From a virus: a stretch of DNA of 64,000 bases. The stretch lies in IMG/VR virus record IMGVR_UViG_3300046513_000348, positions 124,001 through 188,000 of that record. One strand, given 5' to 3'. The notes beneath the pieces are model-generated. The model did not search any database. It was given only the letters and a program-made list of their open reading frames with translations, and was not told where the DNA came from. Each line of letters opens with the position of its first letter. Position 1 is the first letter of the stretch. Below are positions 53,948 through 62,864 of this stretch, in pieces. The position numbers and the translations under genes were made by a program.

Positions 53948-56167
53948 TTACGGCGCCGGCGCCGGCTCGGTCGTGTTCTCGATCGAGAGCACGGCCTTCT
54001 GGGTCAGGGCCTGCTGCAGGTTCTTCACGGTCACCACGCCCAGGATCGGGGTCAGCGGGATGTGACGGAACGACGGGTGAACGATCAGTTCACGCGAGTG
54101 GCTGCCACGGCTCAGGTTCAGAGCGGCGACGACTTCCGGCTTGTTGATCATCATGCCGTGATCCAGAGGGTGCGGAACACCCGGGTTGGCCGACGGGTAG
54201 CCCAGGGCGATGAAGATCTTGTCGTAGACGCGGCGGTCCGGGGTCGAAGCTTTCTCGTAGGAGAAGTCCGGGCCCATGGTGCGGGTGTCGCCGTTGATCT
54301 TCAGGTACTGGGTCAGCACCATGTCGGTACCGAGCTTGACGACCGGCAGGGCGGCTTCCGTGCCTTCCAGCAGGTTCGCCGCAGCTTGCCAGTTCGACTT
54401 CTGCCACAGCTTGTAGGCCACGATGGTGCAGGTGTCGGTCAGGATCGAGGTGATGTCGTCGTAGCGCTGATGCTGCGCGGTCGTGGTAACTTCCGCGGCC
54501 AGGTCCAGTTCGACTTCTTCCAGGACCGGCTCGACCAGGTAGGACGAGATGCCCATGATTTCCGGCTGACGGCCGACGATGTCCGAACGCTTGCTGTACT
54601 GGCGCAGGCTTTCGACTTCGCTCAGCAGCTGGGTCACGGCCAGGTTCGACTGGCGAACCTTGCACAGGTACGACAGCGCAGCAGCGTGCAGCGCGTCTTG
54701 TGCATCGCCGTTGGTGATCGGACGCTGCACGGACAGCGGCGAACCCAGCGACACGCCGTACACCTGGCGGTAGGTGTTGAAGTCAGCCAGCTGGCCCAGT
54801 TCACGCAGCGAGCTGTTGACCTTACGTGCGTCGATGTCGACGCCGATGATCTTGGCAGTTGCGAACAGCTCGACCATCGCGGCATTGCCGGCGGCCGACA
54901 GGTCGACCGGCTGGCCCAGGGCGTTCTTCACGGTGTTGGCGAAGACGGAACCGGTGATGATCTCGTAGGACGAATCCTGCAGGTTGATGTCGCCGTTGAT
55001 CTTGAAGGTCAGCCATGCGGTCGAAGCGTTGTCGCCCTGGAAGGCGGTCAGCAGTTCGGACACGCCGCCGTTGAACAGCGAGGTGTTCTTGCCGATGGTT
55101 GCAGCGTCGGTATTGAACGCCAGGTCCATACGACGGGTCAGACCCTGCTGGCCTTCGACGAACTGGTTCATCGGGCTGTTGCGGGTGTCGATACGGACGA
55201 CTTCCTTCTTCGTACCGTCGGCGTTCTGGAACTGGATGTACACGCCGGTCAGGACAGCACCCGGGTCCAGTGCGTCGGTCTGGTCCAGCACGCCCTTGGC
55301 CAGCTGCGCGTCGGTTTGTGCCAGGCGGAACAGCGAAGCGCGGTAGTTCACCTTCAGCGGTGCGGTCTGCACGCCGGTGCCGTCTTCGAGGGTCACGGCG
55401 TACGGCGCCACCAGGGCCGGGTCGACGAACGCATCCTTGGTCTGCTCGCGGACGATCGGGACGATCTTCAGCGTGTCGTTCTTCAGGATGGTGTGGTCGA
55501 TTTCAGCGTTGACGATGTTGCGACGGTTGAAGTCGGTCAGGCGCTTTTCCAGCTCGTGACGGACCTGGTCGTGCACGGAAATCAGCGGGATTTCCATTTC
55601 GATCGCGTACTGGTCCGGCGACAGGTTGACGGTCTTGTAGAACATCTCGCCGAACTTGTTCTGGGTGGCGGTAGCCAGCGCGAACGCAGCGGTGAAGTTC
55701 AGGGTTTCGTCGTTCGGCTTGGTGTCGTACGCTTCCAGCGACTTCTGGCCCAGCTTGGTCGGATCGACGCCGCTGTGGTCCGGAATGAACACGTCGAACG
55801 GGCCGCTCGACTTGTGCTGGTTCTTGTTGCCCTGGCGCAGGATGTGCGCTTTCGGGTTCATTGCCGAAGCCAGCGCGAAGCGGACGGCTTCCTGCTGCTG
55901 CGGGGTGATGTCGCTGGTGCCGGCTTTCGGGTGGATGCGGGTGAACGACTCGATCGACACTTGCAGGGTGTCCAGCATGCCGGCGGCGTCGTCTTCCTGG
56001 CCTTGGGTGAACGACTCGTTCGAGATCAGGACCATGCCCAGATCCGAGTTCGGCGTCAGGCTGCCTTCGGTGCGCAGCTGTGCGACCAGGTTGAATGCCG
56101 CATTGGCGACGTTTTGTGCTTCGACGTCAGCGCGCTTGGTGTACTTCGATTTGGAAACAAAAGCCAT
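53948..56167 (-). CDS. Putative major capsid protein (739 residues)
   Basis: The start at 56167 has AGAGGTAATAACC upstream; the open frame extends to 56209. Extreme codon bias (almost only C/G-ending codons) marks it as the most highly expressed gene here. The sequence looks like a large-phage capsid subunit: a processed-type N-terminus (MAFVSKSKYTKRADVEAQNVANAAF), alternating beta and helical domains, and no enzyme motif. It is bounded by a dedicated promoter-like site and a strong terminator. A sheath or other abundant virion protein is the alternative. Confidence 0.62.
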   Translation of the reverse strand: MAFVSKSKYTKRADVEAQNVANAAFNLVAQLRTEGSLTPNSDLGMVLISNESFTQGQEDDAAGMLDTLQVSIESFTRIHPKAGTSDITPQQQEAVRFALASAMNPKAHILRQGNKNQHKSSGPFDVFIPDHSGVDPTKLGQKSLEAYDTKPNDETLNFTAAFALATATQNKFGEMFYKTVNLSPDQYAIEMEIPLISVHDQVRHELEKRLTDFNRRNIVNAEIDHTILKNDTLKIVPIVREQTKDAFVDPALVAPYAVTLEDGTGVQTAPLKVNYRASLFRLAQTDAQLAKGVLDQTDALDPGAVLTGVYIQFQNADGTKKEVVRIDTRNSPMNQFVEGQQGLTRRMDLAFNTDAATIGKNTSLFNGGVSELLTAFQGDNASTAWLTFKINGDINLQDSSYEIITGSVFANTVKNALGQPVDLSAAGNAAMVELFATAKIIGVDIDARKVNSSLRELGQLADFNTYRQVYGVSLGSPLSVQRPITNGDAQDALHAAALSYLCKVRQSNLAVTQLLSEVESLRQYSKRSDIVGRQPEIMGISSYLVEPVLEEVELDLAAEVTTTAQHQRYDDITSILTDTCTIVAYKLWQKSNWQAAANLLEGTEAALPVVKLGTDMVLTQYLKINGDTRTMGPDFSYEKASTPDRRVYDKIFIALGYPSANPGVPHPLDHGMMINKPEVVAALNLSRGSHSRELIVHPSFRHIPLTPILGVVTVKNLQQALTQKAVLSIENTTEPAPAP

Positions 56168-56245
56168 GGTTATTACCTCTTTATTCCTAGGAAAAAGGTG
56201 ATGGGACAAAATCTAACTCAAAACCGGTTTTGATGGCAAATACCA

Positions 56246-56258
56246 CCAAAGTATAGAT
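56246..56258 (-). promoter_or_regulatory. Candidate promoter motif ATCTATACTTTGG
   Basis: It lies 79 bp before the capsid start on the minus strand and matches the site at 47911-47923 in 12 of 13 bases. Confidence 0.4.
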
Positions 56259-56271
56259 TCAAGTTCGAAAC

Positions 56272-56907
56272 TTATTTCAGGCGCGACAATTCGATCAGAT
56301 ACCAATCGAACCAGCAGGTCTGATGCACGACGTTGAGGTCGTAATACGATTGCAGCTTCTCTACGATGCTTCGCAGAATCGAAAGACGCAGTTCAGGATG
56401 GCGGTTGAGAATCACCGGCGAAAGGATTCCTTGGTTGAGGGCCACTACAACCAATTTGTCCGATGCCGAATAAACGCTATAAGATTGATGAAGATCGATC
56501 TTGTTTGCGGGTGCTTCCTTGAATGGGTCCAGGATGTACTGGTTCACCATCTTGGCTGCGTATTCTTTGTTGTCGCCCAGTTTGCTGATCTGGTTCCTGA
56601 CATATACATCAGTATCGGACTTGATCTCCGACTGTCCAGCGCCTTCTGGGAAGTACCAGCTGTAACCGATCGAGCGCGTGCTGCGCTCATTGAAGTCGCC
56701 AGGCTTTGGCATGTTGCCGCCATTCCAGAGAATGGACAAACCGTTGTGCGAGAACTTGTCGATAGCCACCAGTTGTTCCTGAGTGAACCATTGACGCATC
56801 TTCGAGAAGTTGACGAGATCTTCGATTTGGCCCTTACGAGCCAGCGTACGATAGACCCAGTCGGGGATCACATGGACTTGATCCCCCGGCATACTCTTTA
56901 AGAACAT
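56272..56907 (-). CDS. Unknown 211-residue protein
   Basis: A soluble mixed fold with no recognised motif. It is divergent from the helicase gene by 96 bp and precedes the capsid gene. Codon use is ordinary. Confidence 0.75.
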   Translation of the reverse strand: MFLKSMPGDQVHVIPDWVYRTLARKGQIEDLVNFSKMRQWFTQEQLVAIDKFSHNGLSILWNGGNMPKPGDFNERSTRSIGYSWYFPEGAGQSEIKSDTDVYVRNQISKLGDNKEYAAKMVNQYILDPFKEAPANKIDLHQSYSVYSASDKLVVVALNQGILSPVILNRHPELRLSILRSIVEKLQSYYDLNVVHQTCWFDWYLIELSRLK

Positions 56908-57003
56908 AACCGTGTCCTATCTGGGTTGAAAATAAAATATAAAACTTAGCGGCTCTTATTTGAACAATTCACCGAACCCGACCAACAACAAGTAGGTCTC
57001 AAA

Positions 57004-58527
57004 ATGACCCCAAGACTTCTTCTTCTTAAGATCATCACTCTCTTGCATCTCGAATCGCAAATTGCGGGCGAAAATGCAAAGTCAGTCGATTTGGCAACGG
57101 AACTTCTCGCGACCGTCAAAATCCCTGAGGCCGACGTAGGTCTCATAGATAGTGAGCGCGAGATTATTGGAGCGCTCTACAACATATGTCGCAAACTGGC
57201 AAACGCCCCTGCTGGCGATGAGCCTGATAAATCGGACCTGCTTCAAGAGGTTCGTCTGCACTGCTCGACCGAGATCGACCTGTTCGAATCATTCAAGGAA
57301 GGTGTCATCCTCGAGTTGTCGCAAGAAGGTCTGAAAAAGCGCGTTGGCGTGATTCGAAAGGACCTGAAAGAATACCTGAACTTCGAAGCAACGAAGAAGC
57401 GTCTGTTCGATGCAGCACATACCCTTCGTTTCAAGAGCAACACGATCGAAGACATCTCGACTTATATCCGCGAGTTGTCGACTGATCTGGAGTCGTCTGT
57501 TACCAAGTCGTCCAAGAAGGACTCGGCCATTCTCGGCGAGATCAACATGGACGATAAGGAATCTGTCGTCAAGGCAGCTACTGCTGTTTCCAATGAGCAA
57601 TCCGGTGTTGGCAAACTGAAGTATCACCTTCAGGATCTGAACGACATGTTGAACGGAGGTCAGCGCCGTGGTGAATTCGTCTTGGCGTCGGCTCTGCCGC
57701 ACAACAACAAGTCGGGTTTCTCCCTGGACATCTTTGCTGGCATTGCCGTATATAACGAGCCGTATCTGTTCGATGTGACCAAGAAGCCCATGCTGCTTCG
57801 TATCTCGTTCGAAGATGACGTCGAGATGAACTTCAACCACCTCTACAAGCACTTCTGGGAACAGGAGCATGGCGAGGTGGCAATCATGACTGGCAAGTCG
57901 ACCGACGAGATTGCTCAGTACGTCATGGACAAGATGACGGTCAACGGTTGGCACGTCAGGATGATCAAGGTCGATCCATCGCTCTGGACTATCTTCGATC
58001 TGTTTGCTTATGTTCGTGATCTGGAAGCTGAAGGTTACGAGATCGCAATGTGCATGCTGGACTACATGCGTAAGATGCCTACTACGGGTTGCGTACAGGG
58101 CGTTGCAGGCGCTGACATCCGTGACATGGCCCGTCGTTGCCGTAACTTCTTCAACGCTCGTAAAACGGCTTTCTACACCCCGCACCAGATCTCGACTCAG
58201 GCAAAGGAAATCCAACGTTCTGTCCCGAAAGACTTCGTCAAGATGCTTCCGGGTGGTGGTTACTACGACGGCTGTAAGTCCCTGGATGCCGAAGCAGACA
58301 TCGAGATCTTCCAGCACATCGAGAAACAGAACGGGTTCAGTTATCTGACCCTGCACCGTGGCAAACACCGCGGTGCTCCTGTTCTGTCTGAAGACCAGAA
58401 GTACCTCGTCTACCAATTCCACGACATCGGTGGTATCCCTCCGGACATCGGTAAGGATCGCACTGGTCTTCGTAAGGTAGGCGGTAAGCCTGCTGGTCAA
58501 GCGGACGCTGACTTCGACTGGATGTAA
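57004..58527 (+). CDS. DnaB-like replicative helicase with variant P-loop
   Basis: 507 residues. The N-terminal ~170 residues are helical. GGQRRGEFVLASALPHNNKSGFSLDIFAGIAVY is the RecA-core entry, with PHNNKS at 232-237 where DnaB proteins have GxGKS/T. LRISFEDD and AMCMLDYMRKM give the later motifs, and an HRGKHRG arginine-finger-like segment lies near the end. It probably unwinds DNA at the fork. The missing glycines in the P-loop are unusual. It ends at a bidirectional terminator. Confidence 0.72.
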   Translation: MTPRLLLLKIITLLHLESQIAGENAKSVDLATELLATVKIPEADVGLIDSEREIIGALYNICRKLANAPAGDEPDKSDLLQEVRLHCSTEIDLFESFKEGVILELSQEGLKKRVGVIRKDLKEYLNFEATKKRLFDAAHTLRFKSNTIEDISTYIRELSTDLESSVTKSSKKDSAILGEINMDDKESVVKAATAVSNEQSGVGKLKYHLQDLNDMLNGGQRRGEFVLASALPHNNKSGFSLDIFAGIAVYNEPYLFDVTKKPMLLRISFEDDVEMNFNHLYKHFWEQEHGEVAIMTGKSTDEIAQYVMDKMTVNGWHVRMIKVDPSLWTIFDLFAYVRDLEAEGYEIAMCMLDYMRKMPTTGCVQGVAGADIRDMARRCRNFFNARKTAFYTPHQISTQAKEIQRSVPKDFVKMLPGGGYYDGCKSLDAEADIEIFQHIEKQNGFSYLTLHRGKHRGAPVLSEDQKYLVYQFHDIGGIPPDIGKDRTGLRKVGGKPAGQADADFDWM

Positions 58528-58550
58528 ACAAGCAAAAAAAAAATAAGAGT

Positions 58551-58574
58551 CTCCTACCCCGCAAGGGGTAGGAG
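58551..58574. terminator. Bidirectional hairpin terminator
   Basis: A 10-bp stem CTCCTACCCC / GGGGTAGGAG with a GCAA loop. A plus-strand A-run lies on the left (T-run for minus-strand transcripts). It sits between the convergent helicase and 117-residue genes. Confidence 0.8.
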
Positions 58575-58583
58575 TTCTCTGCC

Positions 58584-58937
58584 CTATGCTGTCTTCTTAG
58601 GACGATTCAACCAATGCTTCTTGCAGTACTTTCCTTGTTCTCGAGCAACAAGATCGCAGAAAGACCTGGTGAGGCGATACCCCTCTTTATCATCCAGCCA
58701 CTTGGTCTCGATGACGCCCTCACCGATGAACTTGTGCAGGATAGGCGGGAACATACACAGATTGTTTCCACTTACCCCGAAATGCCCTGCGATTTCGAGC
58801 ATGGTCTGCCATACTTCGCGATTGTTGTTCAGGAAACGAAGCAACTTAATCTCGTCATAGGAAGTTTGGTCTTGGAAGACCATTGGGGTGAAGATGGCTG
58901 TTGCCAACTCCACCCGCTGGCTCATAGCCGCAGCCAT
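58584..58937 (-). CDS. Small winged-helix-like protein 1 (117 residues)
   Basis: It has the small winged-helix pattern: a helix (TMLEIAGHFGVSGNNLCMFPPILHKFIGEGVIETKWL) followed by a YRLT wing strand and a basic tail. It begins right at the previous stop. It may bind DNA; no partner is known. The ATG 12 bases downstream is an alternative start. Confidence 0.65.
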   Translation of the reverse strand: MAAAMSQRVELATAIFTPMVFQDQTSYDEIKLLRFLNNNREVWQTMLEIAGHFGVSGNNLCMFPPILHKFIGEGVIETKWLDDKEGYRLTRSFCDLVAREQGKYCKKHWLNRPKKTA

Positions 58938-60296
58938 TTACACATCCAGGCCGTAGAACTTGGCGTTCCGCAGGAACTGCTGGGCACGCTCAGTGCCGAA
59001 GACGATGCCGTGAGATTCGAAGGTCGGCTTGACGCCAGGATTGCGCTCAGCGTAGGCCAGGAAGTCGTTCGCTGCTTGAGCGATGGTTCGGACATCGTCA
59101 ACATTCAGCGACTGTCCGAACACAGCGATACTCACGCTCAAGACGGCAGGATCCGGCTGGAAGTCATCGCCCAGATCCGTACTTTCCATGAGTTTTCCGC
59201 GCGCCGTATCTTCCCCGGAGGAACCGGTTTGTCCTTGGGAAATTTTCCCATCGTTTCCCGAACGCTGATTGTCACGCAACGACATCGGAGTATCGACAGT
59301 GCTGCGGCCTTGGCTGTCCGACTGGCCCGGCGTATTACTGCGACCGGTCGTATCGCCTTGCATCATTGCCGAAGCAGTGCCGCGGGAATCAACCATGTCC
59401 TTGTTCAGTTCACGACCGGTTTCCTGACGATACTGATCGGCTGCCTGTCCAGTACGGCGTTCATTCGTCCCGCCTTCGTCACGACGGTCCTGCTGGCCAC
59501 GCGGTTGCTGTTCGGAAGAGCCTTGTTTGTCACCCTGCTTGACATTTTCCATCAGCTGACGGAACGGCATGGTCACGACGTACAGGTCACCATTCGATGC
59601 CGGGATCTTGTCGATGACGCCGCGTTGTTGCAGGTCCTTGGACAATGCCATGAACAGGGAAGCCCGATCGCCGCGAACATCGAACTTGTTCGAGATGGTA
59701 TCGAAGTTGACGCCCTGAGCGTTCTGATCGTAGATAGCACGCACGAGATTGACTTCTTCGTCCATGGAGCTGACTTCGCCGCCGACCACGTTCTTGGCCA
59801 GTTCCATGTTTTCCTTCGTGCTGATCTTCTCTACATGCTCTTCGAACTTACTGCGGGTCGTTTTGTTCTGGTCCTTGTTACCAGTCTGGTCCGATGCTTT
59901 TTGGATCGAGCCCTGGTTGGTTGCGTCTTGACGATTACCTTTGTCCATGTCGTTCTCCTTCGTTTCGTTGTTGGCTGCCTTGAGGTCCGGATTGTATTCA
60001 CGCATCAATTCGATCATGTCCGGCGTGAAGCGGATGCGATCGATCGAACCGAACTCGTACTTGTCGATGATGCCGTTCGTCTGCAGCATGTCGATGCCCG
60101 ACGAGATCATCTCAGTGTCGAAGCCTTGATTCTGGAAGTGTTGAGAAAGCTCCTTGTAACTGACGCTACCGCACTCCAGGATTTCCTTGCCGTATTTCAC
60201 GACAGTGGCCGGTAGTAAGTGAGTGTCTTCGGTTGCGAGAGCGCTGGCAAGAGCACAGATCTGAGGGTCTTGTTTATTGAGTGAGTTTTTATTCAT
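58938..60296 (-). CDS. Winged-helix-like protein 2 with long disordered linker (452 residues)
   Basis: Two wHTH-like modules: residues ~40-90 (YKELSQHFQNQGFDTEMISSGIDMLQTNGIIDKY) and ~185-245 (FDTISNKFDVRGDRASLFMALSKDLQQRGVIDKI), joined and followed by Gln/Gly/Asp/Arg-rich low-complexity sequence (~250-370). A globular C-terminal ~80 residues follows. Possibly a regulatory or DNA-organising protein. AAGGAAGACG precedes the ATG. Confidence 0.65.
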   Translation of the reverse strand: MNKNSLNKQDPQICALASALATEDTHLLPATVVKYGKEILECGSVSYKELSQHFQNQGFDTEMISSGIDMLQTNGIIDKYEFGSIDRIRFTPDMIELMREYNPDLKAANNETKENDMDKGNRQDATNQGSIQKASDQTGNKDQNKTTRSKFEEHVEKISTKENMELAKNVVGGEVSSMDEEVNLVRAIYDQNAQGVNFDTISNKFDVRGDRASLFMALSKDLQQRGVIDKIPASNGDLYVVTMPFRQLMENVKQGDKQGSSEQQPRGQQDRRDEGGTNERRTGQAADQYRQETGRELNKDMVDSRGTASAMMQGDTTGRSNTPGQSDSQGRSTVDTPMSLRDNQRSGNDGKISQGQTGSSGEDTARGKLMESTDLGDDFQPDPAVLSVSIAVFGQSLNVDDVRTIAQAANDFLAYAERNPGVKPTFESHGIVFGTERAQQFLRNAKFYGLDV

Positions 60297-60343
60297 CGTC
60301 TTCCTTTATTAAAAAGTGGTTTTGTACTCTCTCAGGACTTCTT

Positions 60344-60865
60344 TTAAAACAACCGCAGTTCGCGGAGTTTCTTGAGAAGCTCTTCGGCCTCTTCTTTTTC
60401 CAAAGGAACCGGCCCAACTTTGAAGTTCGTTATATCGGGCAGGTTTCGTACGACAGTTGAAGTCGTCTTATAAAAATCGATCAGCTTCTCAATTGGGACT
60501 TCATAGCCCTTTATCTTTACCGTTATTTCCAGAAGAGACTCTAACGATTCGAAAGGGACACTGAAGTACTCGTAGAAGGGCGTCGTGATGCGATAAGTCG
60601 CCGGTCTGATACTGGCCTCAGCGGCCTGCTCGACTATACCTTGCATAATGAGACTTTCGACTGCCCTCTGGATCTTCTCGGCTTCGCTGCGACTGGGACC
60701 AAAAATTCTATCGGTCAGATCGCGAACCGATTGAGGTTCGTTTGCTTCCCGATAGAGAATCTGAACCACGATCATTTCAGCATTCCATTTCATGCCGAAA
60801 GTACCGTGGCGGGCCGCTCGCTTAAAACCAGTGGACTGTTGGGAACCTGGTTCGATCGCGTTCAT
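60344..60865 (-). CDS. Winged-helix-like protein 3 (173 residues)
   Basis: A helical module with VRDLTDRIFGPSRSEAEKIQRAVESLIMQGIVEQA and a YRITTP wing, then a second region ending in a charged helix (EKEEAEELLKKLRELRLF). It overlaps the upstream gene by 4 nt. It is similar in style to its neighbours but not identical. Confidence 0.62.
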   Translation of the reverse strand: MNAIEPGSQQSTGFKRAARHGTFGMKWNAEMIVVQILYREANEPQSVRDLTDRIFGPSRSEAEKIQRAVESLIMQGIVEQAAEASIRPATYRITTPFYEYFSVPFESLESLLEITVKIKGYEVPIEKLIDFYKTTSTVVRNLPDITNFKVGPVPLEKEEAEELLKKLRELRLF

Positions 60866-61254
60866 GGCATCTCAACGAACGGCGTTTCCTTCACTTCTTC
60901 CACCAGCGCCCTCATGTCTTCCGTCAGTTGATAGCCCTTGCCCTTGACGCTCGAGATCACGCCTTCGCCGACCAATTCGAGCATCAGGCGGGTGATGAGT
61001 TCGTACGGCGTGAAGACCTTGTTCTCGCGCATGCGCTTGAGAATCAGGTTTTCGGAAACCGGTTTCTGCGATTTGTGAATCAGATTCACGACGAACTGCG
61101 AAGCCGTGAAGTCGGACCATTTGACTTCTGCGGTTTCGTTCAGGAGAACCTTCTTCGGGTTCTCATGGGCGTATTCCATTTTGAGCCACGCGCGTTCAGC
61201 GATACGCTTGATACGGTTGAAGGAACGTGCTTCGCGATCAATTTTGCCCCACAT
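60862..61254 (-). CDS. Winged-helix-like protein 4 (130 residues)
   Basis: The start at 61254 has AAGGAG upstream; the open frame extends to 61290. The C-terminal half has the pattern SENLILKRMRENKVFTPYELITRLMLELVGEGVISSV then YQLTEDM, a winged-helix fold. The basic N-terminus may bind DNA. Confidence 0.65.
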   Translation of the reverse strand: MWGKIDREARSFNRIKRIAERAWLKMEYAHENPKKVLLNETAEVKWSDFTASQFVVNLIHKSQKPVSENLILKRMRENKVFTPYELITRLMLELVGEGVISSVKGKGYQLTEDMRALVEEVKETPFVEMP

Positions 61255-61325
61255 TTTGAAACTCCTTATGACATTGTAAAAGTACTTCACTGCGGTAATA
61301 TGTGTCTGAAAATAAACAGCATAAG

Positions 61326-61356
61326 ACCAGACCTGGGCTTATCGCCCAGGTCTGGT
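61326..61356. terminator. Hairpin terminator
   Basis: A 13-bp perfect stem ACCAGACCTGGGC with a 5-nt loop, flanked by GCATAAG on the left. It separates wHTH genes 4 and 5 and ends the latter on the minus strand. Confidence 0.8.
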
Positions 61357-61364
61357 TTCTGACG

Positions 61365-61688
61365 TCAATAGACGGGTACTTTGTTCCGCACCATCATGTC
61401 GATGATGACTCGAGTGTGGTAGCGGGACGATGCTTCGTTGTAGAGACGCTTGTGGTTAATGGCATAAACACGGCGCTTTACCAAATAGTCAGGGAGTGTT
61501 ACGTCCCGTACTTTCAGGTAACCTTTCCGAACGAGACCGTCCAGAATACTGACGACCTCACTCGAATTGATTTTTGTTTTGGACTTGAGAAGGACGTCAG
61601 ACGAAGTCATTTCGACCCCGTACGGCAGCAGAACAATTTCCACTACCAGCTGTTCCAATTCCGATAGTTGGTTTTTATCCGGTAACAT
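61365..61688 (-). CDS. Winged-helix-like protein 5 (107 residues)
   Basis: SSDVLLKSKTKINSSEVVSILDGLVRKGYLKVRDV, with a YAINHKRL strand, gives the same small winged-helix pattern. No ribosome site is clear. It stands alone between two terminators. Confidence 0.6.
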   Translation of the reverse strand: MLPDKNQLSELEQLVVEIVLLPYGVEMTSSDVLLKSKTKINSSEVVSILDGLVRKGYLKVRDVTLPDYLVKRRVYAINHKRLYNEASSRYHTRVIIDMMVRNKVPVY

Positions 61689-61799
61689 TTTTGTTTAACG
61701 ATTGGAAGGTTTTTTAAAATGCATGGTTAATGCATGACTTGGCTTTTCTCTCTCAGAGCTACCACCATAAAATTTCTCTGCGGCAACTAAAAAAAAAAT

Positions 61800-61822
61800 C
61801 CTACTCCGAGTTATGGAGTAGG
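61800..61822 (-). terminator. Hairpin terminator
   Basis: An 8-bp stem CCTACTCC / GGAGTAGG with a 7-nt loop and a nine-base T-run on the minus strand. It ends the 56-residue gene. The rest of the 143-bp spacer 61689-61831 shows no gene. Confidence 0.75.
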
Positions 61823-61831
61823 GCTGTAGGC

Positions 61832-62002
61832 CTATGCCTTTTTCTTTCGGTCAGATTTCACGGGAGGTTTGGTTTCATACTTCTCCGCGTCTTCCATGAG
61901 TTTCCGAGCTTCACCTGTGGTCATGTTATTCTTCCGAGCAATCTCTTCGCTGTGAGCGGCTGCTCTGAAAAGGCGTTTCTGTTTCTCAGTGTATGGGGGC
62001 AT
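61832..62002 (-). CDS. 56-residue small basic protein
   Basis: The start at 62002 has AAGGAGG upstream. MPPYTEKQKRLFRAAAHSEEIARKNNMT and a Lys-rich end give a small helical basic protein, a little like DUF3008-type phage proteins (MPxxSxxQxRLF). The HNH gene runs 17 nt into it. Confidence 0.6.
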   Translation of the reverse strand: MPPYTEKQKRLFRAAAHSEEIARKNNMTTGEARKLMEDAEKYETKPPVKSDRKKKA

Positions 62003-62780
62003 TTCGAACCTCCTTATCACGGTCAATAATACCTAACGCTATTGCGTCAAGAATACCTAGTCCTCTTTCGATCCGTAGATGAAGAGTCCTTCGTTTGATA
62101 TTGAACTTTCGAGCACATTGAGGAACGCTAAGAAGCTCACCTGCCACGTCGTATAACCTTATCGCCGGTTTCGTCAAAGCTCTCTCGATACTCCATCCCT
62201 TATTTACGCGTTCGAGAACCAGCTGCGGATTCTGATTGTATTTTCTTGCCAACTGAGAAACCGTTAGACTTTCGCCTTTGTACTCGATCACGCGATTATT
62301 TCTACGGTTGTTCTGCTGCTCTTCTTCAGTCGCCCAACGGCAATTATTCGGTTCGTAATTTCCGTCTGGATTCTTCCGGTCCAGTGTATGGCGTGGAGTG
62401 GGCTTTGACCCCATGTCTTTGAAGAACTCTTCAAACGAATTTCGCCACCTCTTACAGACCTTAATACCCCGCCCACCGTAAGCACTATAGCCAATGGTCT
62501 TAGGATTCAAGCAACGGTTCTTCATATTGACCCAGGACGAATATTCCGAGCTTTTTATCTGTCCGTGGATGAACTTGGCATCGCTCGTTCTTTCTTTCTG
62601 GAGACAGCCGCAGCTTTGAGTTATGCCGCCTTTGAGACGATACGTTGGTACGAAAACGGGATTACCGCATTCGCATTTGCATAGCCAGTATGCCTTTTCG
62701 TTTTTAATTTCCTTGAACTCAATGACGGTCAGGCGGCCAAACTTTTCACCTACCAACTCCGCCCGTTTGTTAAACGTCAT
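61986..62780 (-). CDS. Free-standing HNH homing endonuclease
   Basis: 264 residues. A Zn-binding CKCECG...SCGCL segment (residues ~34-60) is followed by GIKVCKRWRNSFEEFFKDMG and HTLDRKNPDGNYEPNNCRWAT, the hallmark of the phage HNH family, and then helix-turn-helix modules typical of the DNA-binding C-terminus (LTVSQLARKY, LSVPQCARKF). Codon use is AT-richer than its neighbours. It is likely a mobile gene; the target cannot be told. Confidence 0.88.
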   Translation of the reverse strand: MTFNKRAELVGEKFGRLTVIEFKEIKNEKAYWLCKCECGNPVFVPTYRLKGGITQSCGCLQKERTSDAKFIHGQIKSSEYSSWVNMKNRCLNPKTIGYSAYGGRGIKVCKRWRNSFEEFFKDMGSKPTPRHTLDRKNPDGNYEPNNCRWATEEEQQNNRRNNRVIEYKGESLTVSQLARKYNQNPQLVLERVNKGWSIERALTKPAIRLYDVAGELLSVPQCARKFNIKRRTLHLRIERGLGILDAIALGIIDRDKEVRNAPIH

Positions 62781-62830
62781 TTTACTTTCCCTTCCAATAA
62801 GGCATGATACCCTCCGACCAAAAAGAAAAA

Positions 62831-62854
62831 CCCCAGTCTCCGAAGAGACCGGGG
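62831..62854 (-). terminator. UUCG-loop terminator
   Basis: On the minus strand a 10-bp stem (one G-U) closes a UUCG tetraloop, followed by TTTTTCTTTT. It lies 10 bp after the stop at 62865. Confidence 0.85.
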
Positions 62855-62864
62855 AGCTTAGGAC

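Noticed and set aside
54062-56233. 723-codon open frame on the plus strand
   Set aside because: Antisense to the capsid candidate; low-quality Arg/Gln/Val-rich sequence and no ribosome site.
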